Below are positions 10,044-18,410 of a stretch of DNA of 64,000 nucleotides, in pieces (within the stretch, counting starts at the first letter, position 1; each line of letters begins with the position of its first letter). The DNA lies in NCBI GenBank assembly GCA_963807385.1, contig CAWEBQ010000002.1:1054001-1118000 (forward strand). Reading direction: 5' to 3'. Source of the DNA: JBDTSW01 sp963807385 (GTDB lineage Bacteria; Actinomycetota; Thermoleophilia; Solirubrobacterales; 70-9). Position numbers and translations under genes: made by a program. The notes below the pieces were generated by a model that saw only the letters and a program-made list of their open reading frames with translations, was not told where the DNA came from and ran no database searches.

Positions 10044-10847
10044 ATGTCTACGACGATCGCGATTCTCTCCCAGAAGGGGGGCACCGGGAAGACGACGATG
10101 GTCCGCTCGCTGTCCGATGTCTTCGATCGCCTGGGCATCGATGTGCTCGCGATCGACGCCGATCCGCAGGGCAACCTCTCCGATTACTTCGACACCGCCC
10201 ACGACGCCTCCCCCACCCTCGGCGATGTCCTCCAGGGGCACGCGCGGGCGGCGGACGCGGTCCACGGCTCGGTCATCCCGGCCAACCTGGCGCTCTCGGA
10301 GGCCGAGCTGGCCCTGGCGGGAAAGATCGGCCGCGAGGTGACGCTGCGGCGGGCGCTGATGGACCTGAAGCGCCAGAGGGAACTGATCCTCATCGACTGC
10401 CCGCCGACGCTCGGGCTGCTCACCGTGAACGCGCTGGTCTGCGCGACGCACGCGATCCTCACCACCGAGGCGCAGTACTTCTCGCTGCAGGGGATGGAGC
10501 AGGCGATGGAGGTAGTTGACCTCGCGAAGGAGTCGCTGAACCCCGAGCTCGAGCTGCTCGGCGTGTGCCTCAACATCGCGAATATGCGCACCAAGCACGC
10601 GAAGCACACCCTCGAGGCCCTGAACGAGCGCTTCGGCGAGAAGATGTTCCGCAGCGTGATACGCCAGTCGATCGCCTACGCGGAATCGGCCGAGCGGGCG
10701 ATCCCGATTCTCGACTACCGCCCTGACCGTGGCTCGGACTACCTCTCCCTCGCCGGCGAGATCCTGCGCAGGCTGGGCCGGCCCGAGCTGCTCGAGCCGC
10801 TCGACGAGCTGAGCGCGGAGCTGGTCCCTGCGGGGGCCAAGCGCTGA
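10044..10847 (+). CDS. ParA/Soj-family ATPase (orphan)
   Basis: The 267-residue protein has the deviant Walker A KGGTGKTT near the N-terminus, an AIDADPQGNLSDYF switch and a Walker B ILIDCPP, all typical of chromosomal ParA/Soj ATPases that segregate DNA or position complexes. No parB or parS-like site is visible, so it is an orphan relative rather than the segregation ParA. A -10-like TAGAGT (10031-10036) ends 7 nt before ATG 10044, pointing to a leaderless message. The divergent gltB start lies 120 bp away. The decarboxylase gene follows by 12 bp and may share its transcript. Confidence 0.85.
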   Translation: MSTTIAILSQKGGTGKTTMVRSLSDVFDRLGIDVLAIDADPQGNLSDYFDTAHDASPTLGDVLQGHARAADAVHGSVIPANLALSEAELALAGKIGREVTLRRALMDLKRQRELILIDCPPTLGLLTVNALVCATHAILTTEAQYFSLQGMEQAMEVVDLAKESLNPELELLGVCLNIANMRTKHAKHTLEALNERFGEKMFRSVIRQSIAYAESAERAIPILDYRPDRGSDYLSLAGEILRRLGRPELLEPLDELSAELVPAGAKR

Positions 10848-10859
10848 ACCCCGGCCGGC

Positions 10860-12278
10860 ATGACCGACCCGCTCGAGCTCCGGGGTGAACTGCGCGCGAC
10901 GCTGGAGCGGGCGGCGGCCGAGGCGATCGCGTACGCGGAGGCCCTTCCCGGCGAGCCTGTCCTGCGGCCGGGCGCGGAGGATGCGGTGCTCGCTTTCGAC
11001 CCGTCGCTCCCGGAAAGCGGCGATGGCGCCCCGCGGGCCCTGGCCGAGCTGATCGAGCTTCTGCCGGCAGCGAGCCGCTCGAGCGGGCCGCGCTTCTTCC
11101 ACTTCGTCATGGGCGGCGGCACGCCGGCCGCGCTGGGCGCCGACTGGCTCGCATCCGCGCTCGACCAGGTCGCCTTCGGCTGGGCGTCCTCGCCGCTGGC
11201 GGCTCGACTGGATGTGGTGGCGACGCGCTGGCTGCGCGAGCTGTTCGAGTTGCCCGAGGAGATGGCGGGCGTGCTGGTGAGCGGCGCGACGATGGCGAAC
11301 TTCACCTGCCTGCTGGCCGCCCGCGGCTGGTGGGCAGAGAGGCAGGGCGCCGACGCCGACCAGGCCGGGCTGGCGGGGCTGCCCTCCCCGACGATCCTCT
11401 CGAGCGGGTACGTGCATGCCAGCGCGGTCCAGGCCGTGGGGATGCTGGGCTGGGGCCAGGGCAACGTGCGGCGGCTCACGCGGGACGGGTCGGGGGCGCT
11501 CGACCTCGGCGCGCTCGAGGCTGAACTGAAAGCGGCGGAGACGCCCGCGATCGTCATCGCCAACGCCGGTGAGGTGAACGCGGGAGACTTCGACCCGATC
11601 GCCGACATGGCGACGCTCGTCTCAGAGCACGAGGCGTGGCTCCACGTCGACGGGGCGTTCGGGTTGTTCGCCCGCCTCGCCCCGGAGAGCCGGCACCTTA
11701 CGGACGGCATCGAGCTCGCCGACTCGATCGGGTCAGACGCCCACAAGTGGCTGAACGTTCCGTACGACTGCGGCTTCGCGTTCGTCCGCGAGCCGCAGCG
11801 GCTGGTCAGCGGCCTCAACGTCGGCGCGCCCTACCTCCCCTCCCGCGACGACCCCCGGCCGAACCCGGGCTTCCTCACCCCCGAGAACTCACGACGGGCT
11901 CGCGCCTTCGCCGTCTGGGCGACGCTACGGGCGTACGGGCGCGAGGGCCACCGCGAGATGGTCGAGCGCCACCTGCGGGTTGCGCGCCACCTCGGTCAGC
12001 GCATCGACTCCGAGCCCGAGCTCGAGCGGCTCGCGGAGGTCAAGCTCAACATCGTCTGCTTCCGCGCGCGGCCCGATGGAGTCGCCGAGGAGGCCCTTGA
12101 CGGGATCAACACAGAGCTGGGCGCCGCGCTGCTGGCCGACGGCCGTGTGTTCGCCGGAACCACAACCTATGAGGGCAACGTGGCACTGCGACCGGCGATC
12201 GTCAACTGGCAGACCACGGAGGCCGACGTGGACCTGCTGGTAGACGTCATCCTGGAGCTGCTTTCGGGCCGGGGATAG
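10860..12278 (+). CDS. PLP-dependent group II amino acid decarboxylase
   Basis: The 472-residue protein belongs to the aromatic-L-amino-acid / glutamate decarboxylase group. HVDGAFG carries the PLP-binding Asp, and the cofactor lysine is in SDAHKWLNVPYDCG (Lys296). An earlier segment, HFVMGGGTPAALGADWL, is typical of the family. It should decarboxylate, or decarboxylate and deaminate, an amino acid in the cytoplasm; the substrate cannot be read from the sequence. It lies 12 bp after the ParA gene and 10 bp before a kinase gene. The length is normal for the family. Confidence 0.85.
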   Translation: MTDPLELRGELRATLERAAAEAIAYAEALPGEPVLRPGAEDAVLAFDPSLPESGDGAPRALAELIELLPAASRSSGPRFFHFVMGGGTPAALGADWLASALDQVAFGWASSPLAARLDVVATRWLRELFELPEEMAGVLVSGATMANFTCLLAARGWWAERQGADADQAGLAGLPSPTILSSGYVHASAVQAVGMLGWGQGNVRRLTRDGSGALDLGALEAELKAAETPAIVIANAGEVNAGDFDPIADMATLVSEHEAWLHVDGAFGLFARLAPESRHLTDGIELADSIGSDAHKWLNVPYDCGFAFVREPQRLVSGLNVGAPYLPSRDDPRPNPGFLTPENSRRARAFAVWATLRAYGREGHREMVERHLRVARHLGQRIDSEPELERLAEVKLNIVCFRARPDGVAEEALDGINTELGAALLADGRVFAGTTTYEGNVALRPAIVNWQTTEADVDLLVDVILELLSGRG

Positions 12279-12288
12279 TCTGGGTCGT

Positions 12289-13143
12289 ATGAGCTCTCCG
12301 GATACCCCCGAGGGGGACGGGGCCGCGCCGTTCTCTCCCGGTGACGGGATCGGTCCCTACCGGATCGAGGCGCAGCTCGGCGAGGGCGGCATGGGCCGCG
12401 TCTACCGCGCGTCTGGGCCCCAGGGCGAGGTCGCGCTGAAGCTGATCAAGCCCGCTTTGGTCGCCGATCCGACCACGCGACGCCGGTTCGCGCGGGAGGC
12501 GCGGATCGCGGAGGAGATCCTGCACCCTAACGTCGTCCCGGTGCTCGCCTCCGGCGAGCTCGACGGAACGCCCTACATCGCACAGCGTTTCGTCGCCGGG
12601 GGCAGCCTCGCGGAGCGGATCCAAGCTGTCGGCACCCTCGATTCAGAGCCCGCGGCGTCGATCTGCGCCCAGGTCGCGGGCGGCCTGGGCGCCGTCCACG
12701 CCGCAGGGCTGATCCACCGCGACGTCAAGCCCGGCAACATCCTGCTCGACGAGGCGGGGACGGCGTATCTGACTGACTTCGGGCTCACAAAGGACACCGC
12801 CGGAACGGTCCTGACGCGGCCCGGGCAGGCGCTCGGCTCGATCGACTACATGGCGCCGGAGCAGATCCAGGGCGAGCCGGTAACGCCCGCGACCGACGTC
12901 TACGCGCTGGGCTGCGTGCTCTTCGAGTGCGTGGTCGGCCGGGCGCCGTTCGCCGATCGCCAGGGCATGCGGGTGATGTGGGCACACGTGCAGGACGCGC
13001 CCCCGGACCCGGCGACGATAAATTCCGACGTCCCGCAGCCCCTCGCCGACGCGATCCTGCGGGCGCTGGCCAAGGACGTGGGTGAGCGCCCGCAGACTGC
13101 CTCCGAGTTTGGGCGAGTCGTGCGAGCCGCGGCCGGGCCCTAG
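12289..13143 (+). CDS. Soluble Ser/Thr protein kinase
   Basis: The 284 residues are essentially one Hanks-type kinase domain: glycine loop GEGGMGRVY, ATP-anchoring Lys51, catalytic HRDVKPGN with Asp145, DFG with Asp163 and MAPEQ. Most actinobacterial relatives of the PknB type carry a transmembrane segment and an external sensor. This one has neither, so it is a cytoplasmic kinase taking cues from partner proteins. A TAGTCT (12276-12281) ends 7 nt before ATG 12289, so it may have its own leaderless promoter inside the end of the decarboxylase gene. It converges on the flavoprotein gene with 5 bp between stops. Confidence 0.9.
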   Translation: MSSPDTPEGDGAAPFSPGDGIGPYRIEAQLGEGGMGRVYRASGPQGEVALKLIKPALVADPTTRRRFAREARIAEEILHPNVVPVLASGELDGTPYIAQRFVAGGSLAERIQAVGTLDSEPAASICAQVAGGLGAVHAAGLIHRDVKPGNILLDEAGTAYLTDFGLTKDTAGTVLTRPGQALGSIDYMAPEQIQGEPVTPATDVYALGCVLFECVVGRAPFADRQGMRVMWAHVQDAPPDPATINSDVPQPLADAILRALAKDVGERPQTASEFGRVVRAAAGP

Positions 13144-13148
13144 CCGGG

Positions 13149-14648
13149 TCAGCCGCCGAGGCCGGCGAGGAGCTCGGTCAGGCGGGCGCGGTTTTCGTCG
13201 GTGCGGAAGTCGTTCATCCAGGCCGGCCCAAAGACCTCCTCGCCGACCTCACCGTTGCGGCGAACGTAAGCGCAGGGCTGAATCTCACCCTCCTGGGTCG
13301 TCTCGACCGTCATCGTGACGCCGTCCGGGCCGGCGGAGTCGACGAAGTCCATGAGGACCGCGATGCCGTCGTCGTGGACCGTGCCGTTCTCGTAGGTGAG
13401 CTGGCGCGCGAGGTTGGAGTGCTGGCTCCAGATCGCCGCCGACGATGTGGCTTGCTCAAGCAGGTACTCGACGGCCGTCGCCGGATCGATCTCCGGCCTT
13501 GGCGGCGCGAAACCGAAGTGCTTCTCGGCGATCTGTCGGGCCTGGATCTTCGCGTTGAATCGAAACCCACCCACCGACGCGGAATGGCTCGGCCACCCGT
13601 ATTTGCGCATGCCGGCCTGCCCCTGGGTTGCCGCGCCGGCGAAGTAGATGCCCGGCACCGTGGCGCTCTCCCAGTACGGGGTCTGCGTCGGGAGCCTGTC
13701 CTTGTAGAAGGTCTCGACGCCGAGATCGCGGAGGTCCCGCAGGCCGGTTGCGAAGCCCGTGCACGCGATCACCTCGTCGACCTCGAAGGTGACCTTCCCG
13801 AGCCCGGTGGTCCCGTCCGCGTAGACCCTGTAGCCGTCCGCCGTGCGCTCGATTCGCTCGAGGGCGACGTCGACGACGAACGTCCCGCCGCCGAACCGCG
13901 CGTCCTCCAGCGGCTGCACGTATCGAGCCCGCGGGGCCGTTGGGAAACCCGTCGAAATCGAGGGCCTCACGCTGTGCGGCGAGCCGAGGATCAGCTGACA
14001 TGCCTGGGAGAGCAGCCCGTTGGCGATCTCGAACCCCGAGTTGCGCTTGCCGATGATGAAGACCTTCTTCTCCCGCAGGTACTCGACGCCGCTCTCGGCG
14101 ATGTCCACGTAGTGGGGCACGTCCTCGATTCCCGGCGTCGGCGGGAGCCAGGGTTCGATCATGCCCACCGCGAGCACCAGCACCTTGGTCCGGTACTCGC
14201 CATCCGGCGTGGTGAGCACGAACGTCCCGTCGTCCTCGCGCCGGGTGGACTCCCAGGGACAGTCGTAGCGGGCGCTCACGCCGCCGCGCTCAGCGAACGC
14301 CGACAGCGCCGATTCCATCTCCGCCCGCGACGGGAAGTAGTTCTCGCCGTCCATGAACTCGGTGACCAGCGCCTGGTGGGCGGGGTCGCTGGCGACCAGG
14401 CTGTTCCAGTCGTAGCGGAAGTACGCGGGGCAGCCGCACTCGACGATCGCGTGCGGCCGCGAGCAGGTGATCATCCTGCCGAACATCGGGAACCGGCGGA
14501 ACATCCCCCCGGGGGCGCTGTCCTTTGAGATCAGCGCGTGCTCGATCCCCAGCCGTTTGAGCTCATAGCTCTCCTGGAGTCCGCCAGGGCCGGTGCCGAC
14601 GACGACGACCGGATACTCCCCCGGCGGGAACGGCCGCTCCTCGCTCAC
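13149..14648 (-). CDS. Flavin-dependent monooxygenase-like NAD(P)/FAD oxidoreductase
   Basis: The 499-residue protein has an N-terminal FAD-binding Rossmann motif (VVVGTGPGG) and a second nucleotide-binding motif (IIGKRNSGFEIA, about residue 198), as in flavin-containing monooxygenases. IACTGFATG and YFAGAATQGQAG near the C-terminal half are also typical. The substrate is unknown. It starts with GTG 14648 inside the stop of the cyclic-nucleotide-binding gene (GTGA overlap), so the two are translated together. The roughly 100-residue C-terminal extension (after about 400) has no motif I recognise. Confidence 0.8.
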   Translation of the reverse strand: MSEERPFPPGEYPVVVVGTGPGGLQESYELKRLGIEHALISKDSAPGGMFRRFPMFGRMITCSRPHAIVECGCPAYFRYDWNSLVASDPAHQALVTEFMDGENYFPSRAEMESALSAFAERGGVSARYDCPWESTRREDDGTFVLTTPDGEYRTKVLVLAVGMIEPWLPPTPGIEDVPHYVDIAESGVEYLREKKVFIIGKRNSGFEIANGLLSQACQLILGSPHSVRPSISTGFPTAPRARYVQPLEDARFGGGTFVVDVALERIERTADGYRVYADGTTGLGKVTFEVDEVIACTGFATGLRDLRDLGVETFYKDRLPTQTPYWESATVPGIYFAGAATQGQAGMRKYGWPSHSASVGGFRFNAKIQARQIAEKHFGFAPPRPEIDPATAVEYLLEQATSSAAIWSQHSNLARQLTYENGTVHDDGIAVLMDFVDSAGPDGVTMTVETTQEGEIQPCAYVRRNGEVGEEVFGPAWMNDFRTDENRARLTELLAGLGG

Positions 14649-15106
14649 TTCCAGCGCTCCGGGTCACGCAGGCGCCGCGCGTTGCCCCTCAGCATCTGGA
14701 ACATGACTTTCGGATACCTGTAGAGGAACCCCTCAAGCTCGTGCCCCGGCATCGTCAGCAGGTGCATCGGGGTGAGCGCGGTGACGTCCGAGATCGATGG
14801 CTCCTCGAAGAGCACCGACAGCTCCCCGAACCAGTCGCCGCGGCGCAGGGTCACGGGCTTCGGCGGGCTGCCGAGCAGCGTCGCGGTGCGGTCGACGCGC
14901 TGGCCGCCGACGAGCCAGTCCGCCTCGCCGGAGATGACGACGTAGAAGCCGGTGCCGACGAAGCCCTCACGCAACAGCCGCTCGCCGGTCTGCGCGTGAG
15001 CTTCCTCGAACTCCTGCGTCACCGCGTCGAGCTCGGTGGACGTGAGCCCCGAGAACAACGGGAGCGCCGCGAGATCGATGTCTACCTGCGGAAGTCCCTC
15101 AGCCAA
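14645..15106 (-). CDS. Cyclic-nucleotide-binding domain protein (no DNA-binding domain)
   Basis: The 153-residue protein is a single Crp-type effector-binding domain: the beta-roll GFYVVISGEADWLVGG, then the phosphate-binding-cassette region GDWFGELSVLFEEP. After the C-terminal helix there is no helix-turn-helix, so it is not a Crp/Fnr regulator and more likely senses a nucleotide for a partner. The TTG start at 15106 is supported by GGAGG six bases upstream. It overlaps the flavoprotein start by 4 nt, which makes that enzyme the obvious partner (inference). In the cassette, the usual Arg contacting the phosphate is not clearly present, so ligand binding is uncertain. Confidence 0.8.
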   Translation of the reverse strand: MAEGLPQVDIDLAALPLFSGLTSTELDAVTQEFEEAHAQTGERLLREGFVGTGFYVVISGEADWLVGGQRVDRTATLLGSPPKPVTLRRGDWFGELSVLFEEPSISDVTALTPMHLLTMPGHELEGFLYRYPKVMFQMLRGNARRLRDPERWK

Positions 15107-15135
15107 CGATCCTCCTTCGGTCGAGATATCCGGAG

Positions 15136-15164
15136 CATATATCCGGGGGATGGGACCCCGTCAA
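15136..15164 (-). promoter_or_regulatory. Sigma-70-type promoter for the cNMP-binding/flavoprotein operon
   Basis: On the minus strand TTGACG (15159-15164) is followed, after exactly 17 nt, by TATATG (15136-15141). Two direct copies of CCGGATAT spaced 13 nt apart cover the -10 region and could be an activator or repressor site. The promoter overlaps the stop codon of the SnoaL-like gene upstream. Confidence 0.6.
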
Positions 15165-15541
15165 CCGTTCAGCACGCGCGGTGTGCCGGAGGTCGAGTAG
15201 ACGTCCTTGCGCGCGATCTTCCCGTCGACGATCGGGAACAGGTCGACGCCGTCCCACTCCAGGCGCCGGCCGTCGGGTGCCGTGGCGGTCGCGGTCCACT
15301 CCGCCGCGCAGAAATCCTCGTGCGCGTACAGGCGCCGGCCGGAGAAATGCAGATCCGGCCAGCCCTCAAAGATACCCCCGATGTGGCCACGCACCGCATC
15401 AGCGCCCTCGACGGCCTCCCCGGCGGTGTGATTGTGGAAGACCATGCCCGGGGTGTGCAGAGCGTCGATCGCGTCCAGGTCATGGTCGTTCCATGCCTGG
15501 TCGTATCGCTTGATCAGGGCGCGCACCCCGTCGGCGTCCAT
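15161..15541 (-). CDS. SnoaL-like / NTF2-fold protein
   Basis: The 126-residue protein begins with the helix-turn pattern of the SnoaL-like family (RYDQAWNDHDLDAIDALHTP) and continues with HNHTAGEAVEG and the strands GRRLEWDGVDLFPIVDGKI. The fold is a cone that holds a small hydrophobic ligand; family members range from isomerases and hydrolases to unknowns. ATG 15541 is chosen, with GTG 15547 two codons upstream as an alternative. It lies upstream of the cNMP-binding gene but that gene has its own promoter. Confidence 0.8.
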   Translation of the reverse strand: MDADGVRALIKRYDQAWNDHDLDAIDALHTPGMVFHNHTAGEAVEGADAVRGHIGGIFEGWPDLHFSGRRLYAHEDFCAAEWTATATAPDGRRLEWDGVDLFPIVDGKIARKDVYSTSGTPRVLNG

Positions 15542-15566
15542 TGCCACGGACCCTACCCCGTGGGCG

Positions 15567-15595
15567 GTGACGGCACAAGACCGACGATGTAGTCT
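15567..15595 (+). promoter_or_regulatory. Probable promoter of the FHA-aminotransferase gene
   Basis: GTGACG (15567-15572) and TAGTCT (15590-15595) are 17 nt apart. The first possible start codon, TTG 15604, is only 8 nt after the -10, so the message would be leaderless or nearly so. The same TAGTCT hexamer precedes the kinase gene at 12289 and the secreted-protein gene at 50104. Confidence 0.5.
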
Positions 15596-15603
15596 CGGCA
15601 CCG

Positions 15604-17079
15604 TTGAGCGGACCCGGGTCAGACTTGATGCTCGAGTTGGGAAGCGGCGATGTCGGGACTCCGATTTCGCTCGCAGACTCGCTGGTGCTCGGTCGCGACG
15701 CGGATGGCGGGGGCCGGATCGAGGGCGACCCCAAGGTCTCCCGCGAGCACGCCCGCGTCTCCCGGGCCGGGGACGGCGGTCTGCGGATCGAGGACCTCGG
15801 CTCGACCAACGGCACCTTCGTGAACGGCGGCCGGGTCGAGGAGCGCGCGCTGGCGCCGGGCGACACGATCCAGCTCGGCCAGACAACGCTCACGGTGGTC
15901 AGTCCCGATCACCAGCGATCCCGGTCGGGAGTCCGTGATGCGCTCACCCTTGCCGGCGTCACCGGCCACAGGTCGGCGCGTGCGCCGGCCGCCGTCGACG
16001 CCGCCTCCTTTCGCGCGAGGTTCCCCGTGTTCGAACGCGTTTCGTACCTGAACGCCGGAACCGACGGGCCGGTCCCACGCGAGGCGCTCGACGCCGCGGC
16101 GGCGGCGACCCAGGTCGTACTCGAGCAGGGCCGTTCCGGCCAGGCGCACTGGGAGCAGCTCGGCGCGATGGGGGCCGAAATGCGTCGCAGGTACGCCTCG
16201 ATTCTCGGCTGCGACGACGGCGACGTCGCGCTCACCCGCTCGACAGCGGACGGGATCAACACGGTCCTGTCTGGCATCGGCTGGAGCCCGTCGGACGAGG
16301 TGCTGACGACCGACGAGGAGCACGAGAGCCTGCTCGCCCCCCTCGCCGCGGCCGCGAGGCGCAGCGGCGTGTCGATCAGGGTCGTGCCGTTCTCCGAGGT
16401 CGCGAGCGAGGTCACGCCGCGAACGCGACTGATCGCCTGTTCGCACGTCTCCTGGGTGACCGGATCGGTCGTGGATACGCAGGCGCTGGCGCAGACCGGC
16501 GTCGAGGTGATGCTCGACGGCGCCCAGGCGCTCGGCGCCATACCGGTCGACGTGGGCGCGCTCGGATGCGACTACTACGCCGCCGCCGGGCAGAAATGGC
16601 TTTGCGGGCCGGATGGATCCGGCGTTCTCTACGTTCGTTCCGATCGCATCACCGAGCTGGTACCGCCCTGGCCGAGCTGGTTCTCGCTGAGCGACGTGAG
16701 CCGGCCGCTCGAACTGCACTTCCATGACAGCGCCCAGCGGTTCGACATGGGGAACGTGATCGGGACCCTTGCCGTCTGGGTCCTCTCGGCGCTCGACGTC
16801 CTCGAGGACGCAGGCTGGGACTGGGTACTCGAGCGCGGCCCGCAGCTGGCCGACGGGCTCGCCGAGCGCCTGCGTGAGGGCGGCGCCGAAGTCATGCCGC
16901 GCGGCGCGTCGACGCTGGTGTCCTGGAGGGCAGAGGACCCCGTGCGCCGCGTCGAGGAGCTGGCCGGACAGGGGTTCATCGTGCGGGACGTGCCGGCCCC
17001 CGGGCTCATCCGCGCCTCTGTGGGCGCATGGTCGAACGAGGAGGAACTGGATCGGCTCGCCGCGGCGGTTCAGTCCTGA
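15604..17079 (+). CDS. FHA domain fused to class V aminotransferase (cysteine desulfurase-like)
   Basis: One unbroken 491-codon frame joins two families. Residues 1-105 are an FHA phosphothreonine-binding domain (LGRDADG, SREHARVS, DLGSTNGTFVNG). After a linker of about 25 residues, residues 125-491 are a fold-type I class V aminotransferase: VSYLNAGTDGPVP, cofactor Asp in MLDGAQALGAIPVD, and the PLP lysine in GQKWLCGPDGSG (Lys331). Possible activities are a desulfurase, lyase or epimerase type reaction. The usual catalytic Cys of desulfurases is not obvious, so a plain desulfurase is uncertain. TTG 15604 or ATG 15628 may be the start. The fusion suggests control through a phosphorylated partner. 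Confidence 0.85.
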   Translation: MSGPGSDLMLELGSGDVGTPISLADSLVLGRDADGGGRIEGDPKVSREHARVSRAGDGGLRIEDLGSTNGTFVNGGRVEERALAPGDTIQLGQTTLTVVSPDHQRSRSGVRDALTLAGVTGHRSARAPAAVDAASFRARFPVFERVSYLNAGTDGPVPREALDAAAAATQVVLEQGRSGQAHWEQLGAMGAEMRRRYASILGCDDGDVALTRSTADGINTVLSGIGWSPSDEVLTTDEEHESLLAPLAAAARRSGVSIRVVPFSEVASEVTPRTRLIACSHVSWVTGSVVDTQALAQTGVEVMLDGAQALGAIPVDVGALGCDYYAAAGQKWLCGPDGSGVLYVRSDRITELVPPWPSWFSLSDVSRPLELHFHDSAQRFDMGNVIGTLAVWVLSALDVLEDAGWDWVLERGPQLADGLAERLREGGAEVMPRGASTLVSWRAEDPVRRVEELAGQGFIVRDVPAPGLIRASVGAWSNEEELDRLAAAVQS

Positions 17080-18350
17080 GCCGGGTTCGCGATGAAGACG
17101 TCCGTGGACGAGGAGCGACTCATGTCCCGGGCCGGGGCCGAGGTGCGGGCCGGCTCCGCCTCCTCACGTTCTCGGTGGCCCGCGACCGAGGCGGTGCGAC
17201 GCTCGTCGATGGAGGCGAGCTCGGAGATGGCGGGGAGCGGGACGTCCGCGGTGCGAACCACCGCCGCCGCGAGCATGATCAGGCGGATGCCGGGGTACAG
17301 CGGCGCGCCGTCAGTCGGGTTGGCCCGCGCGAACTCCTCCTGGCGCATCAGGATCGCGAGCGCCTGACGGGCGACCTCACCCTCCGGCGAACCCGGCTCC
17401 GGAACCTCGCAGGCGAGGCGCGCCATCGCCAGCGCCTCGTAGCCCGAATTACCGGTGAGCATCCGACCGATAGCGAGGACCAGCAGGACGTAGATCCGCT
17501 CGAGCAGGATTGGAAGCGAGAGCGCCTCCGGCCCCGGAGGCGGGCCGAGTTCGAGGGGATCCCTGCCGGCCACCACGCGCTCGCCCTGCTCGCCGAGGAC
17601 CGCGCGCAACTGCTCCTCGGTGAGGCCCACCTGCAGGCCCATCCGCACCACCAGCGTCGAGATCAGGAACGGCGTGAAGTAAGGCAGGTCGCTCCCGTAG
17701 AGGATCTGCCCCGGCGGGGCGAGCGCGAACAGGGTCGCGAGGTCGGTCGCGCTCCACCAGGCCGTGTCGATATAGACATTCGGAACGGTCGGTAACTCGG
17801 GCCAGATCCAGCTCAGATCGGTGACCGCCGTGTGGGCGAGAATCACCCGTGCGTCCTCGTACTTTCGAGCCAGCATCATCGCGTGGATGGCGAGCGCCGG
17901 GATCCCCCTGCCCGCGTGAATCAGGATCGGCGCGCGCTGCTCATGCGCGAAAGCGAAGATCTCATCCACCCCGGGGTCGATGAGATCGAAGCCCTCCGCC
18001 CGGGGGTGAAGCTTGATGCCGCGTGCGCCGGCATCGAAGCAGCGTTTCGCCTCGGCAACGGGGTCGAGGGCCGGGTCGAGCCGGCAGAACGCGACCAGCC
18101 GGCCGTCCGATGTCTCGACCTCGGCGAGAACGCGGTCGTTGGCCGGCGGGTAGCCGTCGGGCTCGTGCATCGGAGTGACCATCCCGCGTGAGTTCGCGGC
18201 GGCGAGGTTCGCGATCACCTCCTCAGCGGAGCACTTGAACCCGTCGGGGTCGTTGCTTCCAGTGTGGGTGTGGATGTCGAAGAGCGGGACCTCGGGCAGG
18301 GGGATGGGGAGCCCCTCGTACCACGGTCTGATCAACTCATCGTCGTACAC
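17070..18350 (-). CDS. Amidohydrolase family metal-dependent hydrolase
   Basis: The 426-residue protein has the TIM-barrel amidohydrolase-2 pattern: FDIHTHTG metal ligands near residue 30, IKLHPRAEGF, PILIHAGRG, VILAHTAV and the metal-binding Asp in LYGSDLPYF. A helical C-terminal part (about 285-426) is extra to the core barrel and ends in a polar tail rich in Arg, Ser and Glu. The substrate is unknown; relatives decarboxylate or hydrolyse small acids. GTG 18350 is the only start close to the conserved N-terminus. The stop overlaps the end of the convergent FHA-aminotransferase gene by 10 nt. Confidence 0.8.
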   Translation of the reverse strand: MYDDELIRPWYEGLPIPLPEVPLFDIHTHTGSNDPDGFKCSAEEVIANLAAANSRGMVTPMHEPDGYPPANDRVLAEVETSDGRLVAFCRLDPALDPVAEAKRCFDAGARGIKLHPRAEGFDLIDPGVDEIFAFAHEQRAPILIHAGRGIPALAIHAMMLARKYEDARVILAHTAVTDLSWIWPELPTVPNVYIDTAWWSATDLATLFALAPPGQILYGSDLPYFTPFLISTLVVRMGLQVGLTEEQLRAVLGEQGERVVAGRDPLELGPPPGPEALSLPILLERIYVLLVLAIGRMLTGNSGYEALAMARLACEVPEPGSPEGEVARQALAILMRQEEFARANPTDGAPLYPGIRLIMLAAAVVRTADVPLPAISELASIDERRTASVAGHREREEAEPARTSAPARDMSRSSSTDVFIANPAQD

Positions 18351-18375
18351 GCTGCGGCCGCATCCTAGTCGCTGC

Positions 18376-18404
18376 TTGATTCCGTTCGTGCGCGGGTTTA
18401 TGGT
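18376..18404 (+). promoter_or_regulatory. Probable promoter for the DUF2269 / SnoaL / kinase operon
   Basis: TTGATT (18376-18381) and TATGGT (18399-18404) are separated by 17 nt. GTG 18411 begins 6 nt after the -10 element, so translation would start at the very 5' end of the transcript. The promoter sits in the 60-bp gap between the divergent amidohydrolase and DUF2269 genes. Confidence 0.55.
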
Positions 18405-18410
18405 GGGCGC

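Noticed and set aside
9924..11417. A minus-strand open frame extending gltB upstream for about 500 codons
   Set aside because: It is a shadow of the ParA and decarboxylase genes; the TTG at 9923 has a strong ribosome site and the propeptide-Cys layout fits.
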